Assembly (NCBI GenBank): GCA_038251625.1
Contig: JBBSBE010000025.1
Location: 1 to 36,426, forward strand
DNA: 36,426 nt
Reading direction: 5' to 3'
Source: JBBQXK01 sp038251625
GTDB taxonomy: Bacteria > Pseudomonadota > Alphaproteobacteria > Rhodobacterales > Rhodobacteraceae
A program made the position numbers and the translations under genes. Positions within the stretch are counted from its first letter, which is position 1; each line of letters starts with the position of its first letter. This document shows, one piece after another, positions 16,635-24,246 of this stretch. The notes beneath the pieces were generated by a model. It saw only the letters and a list, made by a program, of their open reading frames with translations, made no database searches and was not told the DNA's origin.

Positions 16635-17030
16635 TCAGCGCCCCCCGACCTGGACCGCATAATCGGCGGCGTCGTACCAGCCGCGCGACGATTTCACGGT
16701 AAGGTCCTCTGTCATCTCCCATTCCTCGCAGCCGTGGATTTTCAGCGGGCGTTTGGTGCCGGAGTGGTGGCCGGTGAAGGTCCAGACATAGACGGCATGG
16801 GTGCCTGCAAGGCGAATGTCATCGCAGGCAAGCGTCAGGTCCGGAACGTCGGCATAAAAGCCCGCCGCCATGGCCGCGATGCCGTCGCGGCCTGTCCAGG
16901 GCGTGCCATTGTTGATGATGATCTGGCCATCGGGGGCGTAATGCGCGGCGACGGCGGCGGGGTCGAGCGTGTTCCATGCATCCGTGTAGGACCTGGCCAT
17001 GGCGGCGAGCGCGGGGGCGGTGACGGGCAT
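16635..17030 (-). CDS. NTF2-like / SnoaL-type protein
   Basis: This 131-residue protein has the cone-shaped alpha+beta fold pattern of the nuclear transport factor 2 superfamily. An N-terminal helix AARSYTDAWNTLDP-like (here LAAMARSYTDAWNTLDPAAV) is followed by AAHYAPDGQIIINNGTPWTG, then GRDGIAAMAAGFYADVPDLT, and strands such as AVYVWTFTGHHSGTKRPLK. Members may be small-molecule isomerases, dehydratases or binding proteins; the function here cannot be told. There is no signal peptide. It is a separate transcription unit or the first gene of a two-gene run with the GNAT downstream. Confidence 0.85.
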   Translation of the reverse strand: MPVTAPALAAMARSYTDAWNTLDPAAVAAHYAPDGQIIINNGTPWTGRDGIAAMAAGFYADVPDLTLACDDIRLAGTHAVYVWTFTGHHSGTKRPLKIHGCEEWEMTEDLTVKSSRGWYDAADYAVQVGGR

Positions 17031-17359
17031 TCGAGGCTCCTCTTGACGGGGACCGTCTGTCGGGACGTCACTAGATCACGCGGCGGGCGACGCTGGCAAC
17101 CGTGCCATGCCACACGGGGGCGCACGCGTTTTCCGTTGTCTGGCCGCCTGAGGTGCGACATCCTGAAGGACGAACGGCCAAGAGGTTTGATCCGGCATGT
17201 GCGAAACCCGAATGACGGTGCGGAACAGTCGGAAATCGGCGCATTTGGTGCGGGCGCAGGATCCCTTGGCGGAGGCGCAATTTTGCTGCAGGGCAACGGG
17301 ATGACATTTTCCCACGCTCGCCTTTGCCCATCGCCCGAACCTGACCGTCGCGGCCTTTC
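17031..17359. other. 329-bp divergent intergenic region
   Basis: This region separates the NTF2-like gene (minus) from the GNAT gene at 17360 (plus), so it must hold both promoters. I see no convincing -35/-10 pair, operator, RNA gene or conserved small frame. A weak 5-bp hairpin GACGG-GGA-CCGTC lies at 17044-17056. Confidence 0.5.
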
Positions 17360-17851
17360 GTGACAGACGCTGGCCCGGGCAACACCGTGCTGCGCCCCGC
17401 GCGGGCTGCCGATCACGCCGCAATTGACGCTCTTCTGCGCGCAGCCTTTGACGGGCCGGCAGAAGCCGGGCTGGTCCGCGCTTTGCGGGAGGGACCGGTG
17501 ATTGCCGAATGGGTGGCAGAGGGTGCGGGCCGGGTGGTGGGGCAGGTGATGCTTTCGGCGATGGTGGCGCCGGTCGGATGGGTGGCGCTGGCGCCCCTGG
17601 CGGTGGCAAGCGGCCAAAGGCGGCAGGGGATCGGGGCGGCGCTGGTGCGCGCGGCGCTTGCATCCCTGCGCGGATGGCGCGCGGCGGTGGTGCTGGGCGA
17701 TCCGAAATACTTCGGCCGTTTCGGCTTTGCTCCGGCGCCGGGGTTGCACGGGCCCTATCCCGCCGCCTTTATGGGGCTTTTGCCGCTTGCTGACCCTGCG
17801 CCCGGCCTTGCCGCACGCCTGGTCTATGCCGCCGCTTTCGCGGGCGTGTGA
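17360..17851 (+). CDS. GNAT-family N-acetyltransferase (YhbS-like)
   Basis: This 163-residue GNAT protein starts at GTG 17360 (TDAGPGNTVLRPARAADHAA). Motif A is VALAPLAVASGQRRQGIGAAL at about 74-94 with the loop Q-R-R-Q-G-I-G-A. Motif B resembles the YhbS group: AAVVLGDPKYFGRFGFAPAP with the phrase YFGRFGF. The substrate is unknown. Its TGA stop shares one base with the ATG of the DMT permease downstream (TGATG), so the two are likely coupled. A frame on the other strand spans the same DNA but has no recognisable motifs. Confidence 0.9.
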   Translation: MTDAGPGNTVLRPARAADHAAIDALLRAAFDGPAEAGLVRALREGPVIAEWVAEGAGRVVGQVMLSAMVAPVGWVALAPLAVASGQRRQGIGAALVRAALASLRGWRAAVVLGDPKYFGRFGFAPAPGLHGPYPAAFMGLLPLADPAPGLAARLVYAAAFAGV

Positions 17852-18684
17852 TGCGGCTTCTTGTGTTGACGGCGCTGGCCATGACCGCGTTTGCGGCCAA
17901 CTCGATCCTGAACCGGATGGCGGTGGGGCCGGGCCTGATCGGGGCCGAGGCGTTTGCGGTGATACGGTTGCTGACGGGGGCGGCGGTACTGTCACTGCTT
18001 GTGGCTGCGCGGCATTTTCGGCGCGGTACGGCGCTTTGGCCGGGATGGCGGGGGCGCGCGCCGGGCGTGCTGGGGCTTTTGGTCTATCTATTCTGTTTTT
18101 CAGCAGCTTACCGGGCACTCGATGCCGGTATCGGCGCATTGATCCTGTTCGGGACGGTGCAGATCACCATGTTTGCAGGCGCCGTGTTGGCGCGAGAGGC
18201 CATTCCCCTGCGGCGCTGGCAGGGGGCGGGGCTGGCCTTTGGGGGGCTTGTGCTTCTGGCTGCACCCGGTGGCAGCGCGGTACCGCCGGGGCCTGCCCTT
18301 CTGATGGCGGCGGCGGGCGCGGGATGGGGCGTCTACTCGCTGGCGGGCCGGGGCGCGCGCGATGCGCTGGGGGTGACGGCGGCGCATTTCCTGCTGGCGG
18401 TGCCTGTGGCACTGGTCGTGGCATGTGCGGTGCCCATGGGTGCCACGGGCGGGGGCGTGGCGCTGGCGATGCTGTCGGGCGGCGTCACCTCGGGCCTTGG
18501 CTATGCCTTGTGGTACGCGGTGCTGCCCGGGCTTGGGGCCGCGCGGGCGGCCGTGGCGCAACTGACCGTTCCGGTGATCGCGGCGACGGGCGGCGTTGCC
18601 ATCATTGGCGAGCCGCTTTCCTGGCGCTTTGCGATTTCGGCGGCGCTTGTGCTGGGTGGCGTGGCGGTCGCGTTGCGTCGCTGA
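17851..18684 (+). CDS. DMT-superfamily permease (EamA family)
   Basis: This 277-residue integral membrane protein has about ten hydrophobic segments arranged as two EamA repeats, spanning roughly residues 1-135 and 140-275. The first helix holds LLVLTALAMTAFAANSILNR, the pattern of the first EamA helix. The second repeat ends with LTVPVIAATGGVAIIGEPLS, the typical P-V-x-A...GEP-L signature before the last helix. Such carriers export amino acids, metabolites or drugs; the substrate is unknown. I use ATG 17851, which overlaps the GNAT stop, rather than GTG 17848. Its last 83 bp are also the end of the lipase-like gene read from the other strand. Confidence 0.9.
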   Translation: MRLLVLTALAMTAFAANSILNRMAVGPGLIGAEAFAVIRLLTGAAVLSLLVAARHFRRGTALWPGWRGRAPGVLGLLVYLFCFSAAYRALDAGIGALILFGTVQITMFAGAVLAREAIPLRRWQGAGLAFGGLVLLAAPGGSAVPPGPALLMAAAGAGWGVYSLAGRGARDALGVTAAHFLLAVPVALVVACAVPMGATGGGVALAMLSGGVTSGLGYALWYAVLPGLGAARAAVAQLTVPVIAATGGVAIIGEPLSWRFAISAALVLGGVAVALRR

Positions 18685-19321
18685 ACCGGCCATCGCGCAG
18701 AAACGCGATGGTTTGCGTGATCACCCTGGGATTCAGCATCAGGAACGTGTGGGTGACCGGCAGCGTCAGGTGATCGGCCATCCCGTCAAGCCGGGTGGAG
18801 GCGACCGAGACCTTGCCATCGTTTGGCCCCTCGATCAGCGCCGACGCGATGGGATTGAGCGACCAGCGGCCCGCGATGATGCCGACGGGATAATCTGGCG
18901 GGGGCAGACGGCTGGGCGTGCCCTCCGGCCCGGTTCCCAGCGACCCGCCCGCGGGGCCCGTCGCCCAGCGGAAAGGCGCCAGATCGCCGAAGCGGTCCAC
19001 CAACTCCGATCCGTGGTTCGGCGGTGCCAGCATCACCACGCGGCCCAGATGCGCGGGCCTGTGATGCGCGAGCCAGGCCCGAACCAGAAGCCCGCCCATC
19101 GAATGGGTCACGAAATGCACGCGGGCATGGCCGCAAGCTGCAACAGCGGGGCCGACATGCGCCTCGGCCAGCGCATCAAGATTGTCCGAGGTTGAGGGAT
19201 AGCCGCGGTTGACCACGCCGTATCCGCGTGCCCGCAGCGCCGTGGCCATCACCGCAAGCGACGCCGGGCCACGCCCAAGGCCGTGCAGCAGAACAACCAT
19301 CTCGGCGGGGTGGGGGCGCAT
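18602..19321 (-). CDS. Alpha/beta hydrolase, lipase-like
   Basis: This 239-residue cytosolic protein has no signal peptide. It has VVLLHGLGRGPASLAVM at the N-terminus (HG oxyanion turn), RGYPSTSDNLDALA, and the nucleophile elbow VTHSMGGLLVRAWL with Ser74, as in triacylglycerol lipase-type esterases. The acid is likely Asp in EGPNDGKVSV, and the histidine is in LPVTHTFLML. A group of Rhodobacteraceae proteins looks like this; the substrate is not known. The last 27 residues (DATRPPRHPAQ onward) are basic, low-complexity and encoded inside the DMT permease gene, so the ancestral stop may have been lost and the tail acquired by reading on. Its start faces the Nudix gene 83 nt away. Confidence 0.87.
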   Translation of the reverse strand: MRPHPAEMVVLLHGLGRGPASLAVMATALRARGYGVVNRGYPSTSDNLDALAEAHVGPAVAACGHARVHFVTHSMGGLLVRAWLAHHRPAHLGRVVMLAPPNHGSELVDRFGDLAPFRWATGPAGGSLGTGPEGTPSRLPPPDYPVGIIAGRWSLNPIASALIEGPNDGKVSVASTRLDGMADHLTLPVTHTFLMLNPRVITQTIAFLRDGRFSDATRPPRHPAQAPPKSQSARKAARQ

Positions 19322-19404
19322 CCCCTGAAGATGGGGCGGATCGGCAGGATGGGGAAGGGGCCAGAGGGCTGGACAAGCGCCTGACGCGGCGTCACGACTG
19401 CGGG

Positions 19405-19854
19405 ATGCCGCCCAAAAGCCCCCGCCTTGCCACCCGCGCGCTGATCCTGCACGAGGAACGGCTTTTGCTTGTCAACGCCTGGCCGGGCGGCACGTCGGAT
19501 TTGTGGTGCGCGCCGGGGGGCGGGGTTCAGAGCGGCGCATCCTTGCCCGACAACCTGATCCGTGAGGTGGCCGAAGAAACCGGCCTGCGCATCGCCGTGG
19601 GCCCGCCCGTGCTGGTGAACGAGTTCCACGATCCCGCCAGCGGTTACCATCAGGTCGAAGTGTTTTTCCGCTGCGCGCTTTTGGGCGGCGTGTTGGGGGC
19701 CGCGCCCGACCCCGAGGGTGTGGTGACGCGGCGACGGTTCTTTGCCCGGTCCGAGATGGCCACGCTGCGCGTCAAACCCGACAGTCTGGCCGCCGTGGCC
19801 TGGGGAGATGAGGCCGCAATCCGCTACGATGCGCTGGAGGTTGCCGTCCGCTAG
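19405..19854 (+). CDS. Nudix hydrolase
   Basis: This 149-residue Nudix-fold protein starts at ATG 19405 (PPKSPRLATRALILHEERLL). The Nudix box begins at about residue 38 (GGGVQSGASLPDNLI) and ends REVAEETGL, so the REUXEEXGU core with its metal-binding glutamates is intact. The first glutamate of the G-x5-E part is alanine (Ala45 by eye). Such enzymes hydrolyse nucleoside diphosphates linked to another group, or act as house-cleaning pyrophosphatases; the substrate is unknown. The ATG is preceded by a weak ribosome site. A longer frame to 19228 crosses the lipase start and does not look like protein. Confidence 0.9.
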   Translation: MPPKSPRLATRALILHEERLLLVNAWPGGTSDLWCAPGGGVQSGASLPDNLIREVAEETGLRIAVGPPVLVNEFHDPASGYHQVEVFFRCALLGGVLGAAPDPEGVVTRRRFFARSEMATLRVKPDSLAAVAWGDEAAIRYDALEVAVR

Positions 19855-19927
19855 CCCGGGCGCTGGCGTGAAGATGTGGAATGCAGTATCGTTCTTACCA
19901 CAGATTTGCAGGCAGGGATTTTTGACG

Positions 19928-21412
19928 ATGACCCTTTTGCGCGCCCGGATGGGCATGGTGGCCCTGATCCTGTCGGTCCTCTGCATTGCGGGCGGGGCGG
20001 AGGCCAAGCGGCTGGCGCTTGTTGTCGGCAACGGCGCCTATCAGCATGCGGCGCCGCTGGATAACCCTGCCAATGACACGCGTGAAGTGGCCGATGCCCT
20101 GCGCCGTCTGGGATTTGAAGTGACCCTGCTGACCGATGTATCGCCTGCGATCTTTTCAGCGGTGCTTGATGCATTTGGCAAGCAGGCCAACGGCGCGGAG
20201 GCCGCGCTTTTCTATTACGCGGGCCATGCCTTCGTGCAGGATGGGGTGAACCGGCTGGTTCCCGTTTCGGCGCGGCTCGACAATGCCGATACACTGGCGG
20301 CCGAGACGTGGGCACTGCCCGATATCCTGGCGCGTCTGAACGGGGCCGAGACGCGGCTGGTGTTTCTGGATGCCTGCCGCACCTCGCCGGTGTCGCCTGC
20401 TGTCCCGGGTGTGGCGGCGCAGGGCTTGCAGGAATTCGACACCGAGACCGGAAGCTTTGTGGCCTTCGCCACGCGCCCGGGCGGGGTCAGCTTTGACCGT
20501 ACCGGCGGCGATGGCTTGGGCCCCTTCGCCAAGGCGTTTCTTGCGAATGTCGAACAGCCTGGGTTGTCGGTCTCGGATCTGATGATCCGGGTGCGCAACG
20601 ATGTAGAGACGGCAACGGTCGGGCGGCAGGTTCCGTGGGATCAGTCGTCGTTGCGCGCGCAGTTCTATTTCAGCACGGCCGATGCGGCCCCCGCCCTGGC
20701 GGCGACCGACGATGCCATGCCCGATTTCGAGATTGTGGACCAGACCACCGTGATCGGTGCCGTGCCGGGTGCAGCGCCGGTGCCAGAGGTTGCAGTACCC
20801 CAGCCTGCGCCGCCGACGATCGCGGTGGCCGCCGCCGAACCGCCCGCCCCTATGCCGCCGGTGCAGCGGATCGGCAGCGCGGTGCCCGGTCGGCTTGCCG
20901 CCATATCGTCCGAAACCCGCGCGGCCCCGGTTCCGGCGGCGCAGGTGGCGCCGGTGCTGGCCGCCCCGGGATCGCCCGACCGTCCTGTCATCATGGGCAT
21001 GTCGCCGGGCGCCGCGCCACTGCTGCCCGACGCGGTACCAGCCGCACCGGAAGATCTGCCACGCGCCATGCAGGACGAATTGAAACGGATGGGGTGCTAC
21101 CGGCTGGCGGTCGACGGCGACTGGGGCAATGGATCGCGCAATGCCCTGCGCCGTTACTACGAGGTCAAGCAGGCCGAGGGCGAGGATTTTGAGCCCACCG
21201 TGGCCTTGTGGGAGATCCTGAAGAAAGAGCCGGACGGTTTCTGCCCGGCGCCAAAGCCACAGGTGGTGCGCAAGACCGCGCCAAAGGCAACGGCGCAGCG
21301 AAGCACGACGCGTCAGGCGACCCAGCAACCGAAGGCTGCCGCACCGGCCGCCGCGCCGGAAAAGAAGAAGGTCACCTGCACGTTCATCGTGGTTGCCATC
21401 GTCTGCAAGTAA
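19928..21412 (+). CDS. Exported caspase-like (peptidase C14) protein with a C-terminal peptidoglycan-binding-like region
   Basis: This is a 494-residue protein. Residues 5-26 form a signal peptide (VALILSVLCIAGGAEA), so it is exported to the periplasm or membrane. The caspase fold starts at KRLALVVGNGAY. The catalytic histidine is His100 in YYAGHAFVQDG, and the cysteine is Cys150 in FLDACRTSP. GSFVAFATRPGG follows, as in orthocaspase-like proteins. From about 235 to 375 the chain is Pro/Ala-rich. Then MQDELKRMGCYRLAVDGDWG with GSRNALRRYYEV resembles a PG_binding_1 helical unit. The last residues, KKKVTCTFIVVAIVCK, are hydrophobic. Substrates are unknown; bacterial caspase-like proteins often cut after Arg or Lys. 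AGGGA precedes ATG 19928. Confidence 0.9.
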   Translation: MTLLRARMGMVALILSVLCIAGGAEAKRLALVVGNGAYQHAAPLDNPANDTREVADALRRLGFEVTLLTDVSPAIFSAVLDAFGKQANGAEAALFYYAGHAFVQDGVNRLVPVSARLDNADTLAAETWALPDILARLNGAETRLVFLDACRTSPVSPAVPGVAAQGLQEFDTETGSFVAFATRPGGVSFDRTGGDGLGPFAKAFLANVEQPGLSVSDLMIRVRNDVETATVGRQVPWDQSSLRAQFYFSTADAAPALAATDDAMPDFEIVDQTTVIGAVPGAAPVPEVAVPQPAPPTIAVAAAEPPAPMPPVQRIGSAVPGRLAAISSETRAAPVPAAQVAPVLAAPGSPDRPVIMGMSPGAAPLLPDAVPAAPEDLPRAMQDELKRMGCYRLAVDGDWGNGSRNALRRYYEVKQAEGEDFEPTVALWEILKKEPDGFCPAPKPQVVRKTAPKATAQRSTTRQATQQPKAAAPAAAPEKKKVTCTFIVVAIVCK

Positions 21413-21435
21413 CGGCTGTCAGGAAGTAGCGACGG

Positions 21436-22506
21436 TCAGGCGCGCGGGCGGATACGGTTCACATGCCCCATCTTGCGGCCCGGCCGCGCCTCTGCCTTGC
21501 CATAAAGGTGCAGCGCCGCGCCCGGTTCACGCGCGATATCGGGCACGCGCGCAACATCGTCGCCGATCAGGTTTTCCATCGTCACGTCCGAATGGCGGCT
21601 GCCATCGCCCAAGGGCCAGCCCGCGACGGCGCGGATATGCTGTTCGAACTGATCGACCGCGCAGCCGTTCTGCGTCCAATGCCCGGAATTGTGGACGCGG
21701 GGCGCGATTTCATTGACCAGAAGGCCCGTGGGCGTCACGAAAAGCTCCACCCCCATCACGCCCACATAATCAAGCGCGTTGAGGATCCGCGCGGCGATCA
21801 GCACCGCATCGCTGCGCAAGGAAGGGGTAAGGCGGGCAGGCACCGCAGAGGTGCGCAGGATGCCACCCTCATGCACGTTTTCGCCGGGGTCGAAGACCGA
21901 CACCGATCCGTCGAGCCCGCGCGCGGCGATCACCGAAACCTCGCAATCAAAGGCCACAAAGCCCTCAAGCACCGCGTCGGCACCCGCCATGGCCGCGAGG
22001 GCGGCGGGGGCATCGGCGGGTGATGAAAGCCGTGCCTGCCCTTTCCCGTCATAGCCAAGGCGGGTGGCTTTCAGGATAGCGGGCGTTCCGATGCGGGCCA
22101 GCGCAACCTCGAGCGCCCCGGCGTCGCTGACGGCGGCATAGGGGGCGGTCGTCAGGCCGAGGCCGGTCAGGAAATCCTTCTCCGCAATCCGGTCCTGGCT
22201 GATGGCGAGCGCGCGGCGACCGGGGCGGATCGGGCGCATCGCCTCCAGCACGTCGAGCGCGGCGGTGGGGATGTTTTCGAATTCGTAGGTAATCACATCG
22301 ACCGATGCGGAAAAGGCGGCAAGTGCTGCGTGATCGTCGTAGGGGGCTGTGGTCAAGCGCGCGATCTGCCCGGCAGGCGCCGCCGGGTCCGGATCGTAGA
22401 CGTGCGCGCGCAAGCCCAGCCGCGCCGCGGCGACGGCGAGCATGCGCCCAAGCTGCCCCCCGCCAAGGATGCCGATGGCGGCCCCGGAAGGCAGGGGCTC
22501 ATTCAT
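21436..22506 (-). CDS. purK: 5-(carboxyamino)imidazole ribonucleotide synthase
   Basis: This 356-residue ATP-grasp enzyme carboxylates AIR with bicarbonate to N5-CAIR, a step of purine synthesis. The N-terminal Rossmann-like part has IGILGGGQLGRMLAVAAARL. The ATP-grasp body has AISQDRIAEKDFL, TRLGYDGKGQARL (glycine-rich loop near 165) and EGFVAFDCEVSVI. Late motifs are NEIAPRVHNSGHWTQNG, the characteristic PurK signature with NEIAPRxHNSGHW. The length is normal. I start at ATG 22506, with a GTG directly before it; its first 8 bases overlap the end of purE, the usual arrangement. Confidence 0.97.
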   Translation of the reverse strand: MNEPLPSGAAIGILGGGQLGRMLAVAAARLGLRAHVYDPDPAAPAGQIARLTTAPYDDHAALAAFSASVDVITYEFENIPTAALDVLEAMRPIRPGRRALAISQDRIAEKDFLTGLGLTTAPYAAVSDAGALEVALARIGTPAILKATRLGYDGKGQARLSSPADAPAALAAMAGADAVLEGFVAFDCEVSVIAARGLDGSVSVFDPGENVHEGGILRTSAVPARLTPSLRSDAVLIAARILNALDYVGVMGVELFVTPTGLLVNEIAPRVHNSGHWTQNGCAVDQFEQHIRAVAGWPLGDGSRHSDVTMENLIGDDVARVPDIAREPGAALHLYGKAEARPGRKMGHVNRIRPRA

Positions 22507-22975
22507 CACGCGGAACCTCGGGGATCGAGGCCGTCAACGCCTCGCGCCATGCGGCAAGGCGGGTGGCAAGATCGGGGTCCGACAGCGCCAGAATGGCCGC
22601 CGCCATCAGGCCGGCATTGGCCGCCCCGCCGATGGCCATGGTCGCAACCGGATATCCGCGCGGCATCTGCACGATGGAATAAAGGCTGTCGAGCCCACCA
22701 AGCGCGCGCGTCTGGATCGGCACGCCGATCACCGGCAGCGCGGTCTTCGAGGCGATCATGCCGGGCAGATGGGCGGCCCCGCCCGCGCCCGCGATGATGA
22801 CCTTCAGCCCGCGCCCCGCTGCCCCCGTTCCGTAGTCCCACAGGCGCCCCGGTGTCCGATGGGCAGAGACGATCCGCGCCTCATGCGCCACGCCCAATTC
22901 GTCCAGCACGGCTGCCGCCTCGCGCATTGTCGGCCAGTCGGATTGCGAGCCCATGATGATGCCGACGGTTGCCAT
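22499..22975 (-). CDS. purE: N5-carboxyaminoimidazole ribonucleotide mutase
   Basis: This 158-residue enzyme moves the carboxylate of N5-CAIR to make CAIR in purine synthesis and normally forms an octamer. The start VGIIMGSQSDWPTM has the GS(Q/D)SDW substrate loop. RIVSAHRTPGRL (about 38-49) carries the conserved SAHRTP segment with the catalytic histidine, and AGAGGAAHLPGMIAS is the second AIR-binding loop. It continues LPVIGVPIQTRALGGLDSLYSIVQMPRG in short blocks of that order. The length is standard. The gene precedes purK with 8 bases of overlap. Upstream, a 24-bp palindrome separates it from the DUF465 gene. Confidence 0.98.
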   Translation of the reverse strand: MATVGIIMGSQSDWPTMREAAAVLDELGVAHEARIVSAHRTPGRLWDYGTGAAGRGLKVIIAGAGGAAHLPGMIASKTALPVIGVPIQTRALGGLDSLYSIVQMPRGYPVATMAIGGAANAGLMAAAILALSDPDLATRLAAWREALTASIPEVPRDE

Positions 22976-23036
22976 GACGTGCCTCCTTGCGTGAGCGGCG
23001 CACTATACCGGGGCGGGGAGGGCGGGCAAGGGGTGG

Positions 23037-23060
23037 GTAGGGTGGGTGCACCCACCCTAC
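23037..23060. repeat. 24-bp perfect palindrome, copy 2
   Basis: This is identical, base for base, to the palindrome at 1281-1304 (half-site GTAGGGTGGGTG plus reverse complement). It lies between two minus-strand genes, 8 nt after the DUF465 stop codon and 61 nt before the purE start. It would therefore be transcribed if they shared a message. The bases GGGGTGGGTAG immediately before it extend the G-rich run on this side only. Confidence 0.85.
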
Positions 23061-23068
23061 CTGATGGA

Positions 23069-23287
23069 TCAGGCGATGATGTCAGGGATCAGACGATCCC
23101 CGATCTTCACGATCTGGTCCTTCAGCAGAAGTTTCTGCTTCTTCAACCGCCGCAGCATCAACTGATCAGGCATGACGCTCAGTTCCAGCGCCCGGATCGC
23201 CTCGTCCAGATCGCGGTGCTCGCGGCGCAAAACCTCGAGCTTGATGCGCAGCATCTCTTCGAAACCAAGCTCGGATGAGGCATTCAT
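23069..23287 (-). CDS. DUF465 / YdcH-family small protein
   Basis: This 72-residue, wholly helical protein matches the DUF465 family: LRIKLEVLRREHRDLDEAIR, then LELSVMPDQLMLRRLKKQKL, then LKDQIVKIGDRLIPDII. The conserved hxLxxxHxxLD... and RLKKxKLxLKDxI positions are present, forming an antiparallel helical hairpin. Function is unknown; family members are small cytoplasmic coiled-coil proteins. The start at 23287 gives MNASSELGFEEML. The gene lies upstream of purE-purK on the minus strand, separated from it by the 24-bp palindrome. Confidence 0.92.
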   Translation of the reverse strand: MNASSELGFEEMLRIKLEVLRREHRDLDEAIRALELSVMPDQLMLRRLKKQKLLLKDQIVKIGDRLIPDIIA

Positions 23288-23412
23288 GTCATGGGCCGGG
23301 GTTGGTGGCGGCGGGTGAGTCGCGGGGTCATCATACGCGGACTATAGGCATGCCTACGCTTTGCGGGGCGGAAATCTGCATGGGCCGCGGCAATTTCAAG
23401 GGCTGCCGGGGT

Positions 23413-23442
23413 CTTGCCGCGCGCGTGAAGCCTTCCCATATT
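23413..23442 (+). promoter_or_regulatory. Sigma-32 (RpoH)-like promoter of the hsp20 operon
   Basis: CTTGCC (23413-23418) followed by 15 bp and TCCCATAT (23434-23441) fits the heat-shock sigma pattern CTTGAA-N13-17-CCCCATNT with few mismatches. The predicted start is near 23448, leaving a leader of about 63 nt before the ATG at 23511. No CIRCE repeat is present here. This is a pattern match only. Confidence 0.6.
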
Positions 23443-23510
23443 GCCCATGGGACGGGGTTGCCGCTGCGGGGCCCCGGTTCTGCCAGGTCGCTTTGTCAAG
23501 GGCTGTCGAG

Positions 23511-23975
23511 ATGACGAAATTGAGCTTCGGGTCGCATCCCTATTTGCTGGGGTTCGAACAGCTGGAACGGCTGGTCGAACGGACCGCCAAGACCGCCGGT
23601 GAGGGGTATCCGCCCTTCAACATCGAAGCGGTCGCCGAAAACGCGTATCGCATCACGCTGGCCGTCGCGGGGTTCCGCGAGGCGGATCTGGCCATCACTG
23701 TCGAGGATCGGCAGTTGGTCGTGCGGGGGCGGCAGGCGGAAGAGGCGGGCGAGCGGGTGTTTCTGCACCGGGGCATCGGGGCGCGCGCCTTCCAGCGTGC
23801 CTTTGTCCTTGCCGATGGCGTGGAGGTGGCGGGGGCTGCGCTTGAGCATGGTCTTCTGCACATCGATCTGCATCGCGCCGTGCCCGACGTGGTGGTGCAG
23901 ACCATACCGATCAGCACGGGCGCACCGGGTGCAACCATCCTGACCGGCAAGCCCGGTACGGGCCGTGGCAGGTAG
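23511..23975 (+). CDS. Small heat-shock protein, Hsp20 (IbpA-type)
   Basis: This 154-residue holdase chaperone of the alpha-crystallin family binds unfolding proteins. The N-terminal arm is TKLSFGSHPYLLGFEQLERL. The alpha-crystallin domain runs from about 38 to 128 and has NAYRITLAVAGFREADLAIT, VEDRQLVVRGRQ, and a strand pair ending VFLHRGIGARAFQRAFVLAD. GVEVAGAALEHGLLHIDLHR holds the A-x-x-x-x-G-L motif (LEHGLLHI). The C-terminal arm has an IPI motif (QTIPIST), which links dimers into oligomers. ATG 23511 has AAGGG 8-9 nt upstream. The upstream sigma-32-like promoter and the DUF1150 gene 13 nt downstream fit a heat-shock operon. Confidence 0.95.
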   Translation: MTKLSFGSHPYLLGFEQLERLVERTAKTAGEGYPPFNIEAVAENAYRITLAVAGFREADLAITVEDRQLVVRGRQAEEAGERVFLHRGIGARAFQRAFVLADGVEVAGAALEHGLLHIDLHRAVPDVVVQTIPISTGAPGATILTGKPGTGRGR

Positions 23976-23988
23976 AAAGGACAGCGAG

Positions 23989-24222
23989 ATGAATACCAGA
24001 TACCAAGGGCTTCCCGAGGGCGAAGACCGCATCGTCTATGTCCGCCCCGTGGCGGTTGCCGATCTGCCCGACGAGATCCGGGCAGAGGCCGAGGGTTTTG
24101 GCCTTGCAACGCTTTATTCGGTGCATCGCCCCGACGGTGAACGTGTGGCGCTGGTCGGTGACCGGGGTCAGGCGTTCCTGCTGTCGCGTCAGCACGATCT
24201 GACGCCCGTCAACGCGCACTGA
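23989..24222 (+). CDS. DUF1150 small protein
   Basis: This 77-residue protein matches the alphaproteobacterial DUF1150 family. It has the region IVYVRPVAVADLPDEIRAEA, then LYSVHRPDGERVALVGDRGQ, then AFLLSRQHDLTPVNAH. The pattern YVRxVxxxDLP and the final segment on a turn before xxxHDLxPxxVH are as I recall them. Function is unknown. It starts at ATG 23989, 13 nt after the Hsp20 stop, with AAAGGACAGCGAG as ribosome site. These two genes are commonly paired, so a heat-shock role is inferred but not shown. The following 140 nt hold three hairpins. Confidence 0.9.
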   Translation: MNTRYQGLPEGEDRIVYVRPVAVADLPDEIRAEAEGFGLATLYSVHRPDGERVALVGDRGQAFLLSRQHDLTPVNAH

Positions 24223-24246
24223 GGCGGTTCTTGGCCGCTGCGATAG

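Noticed and set aside
16835..18139. Minus-strand frame of 434 codons over the GNAT and DMT genes
   Set aside because: Proline- and arginine-rich composition of a shadow frame; the opposite strand holds recognisable GNAT and EamA motifs.
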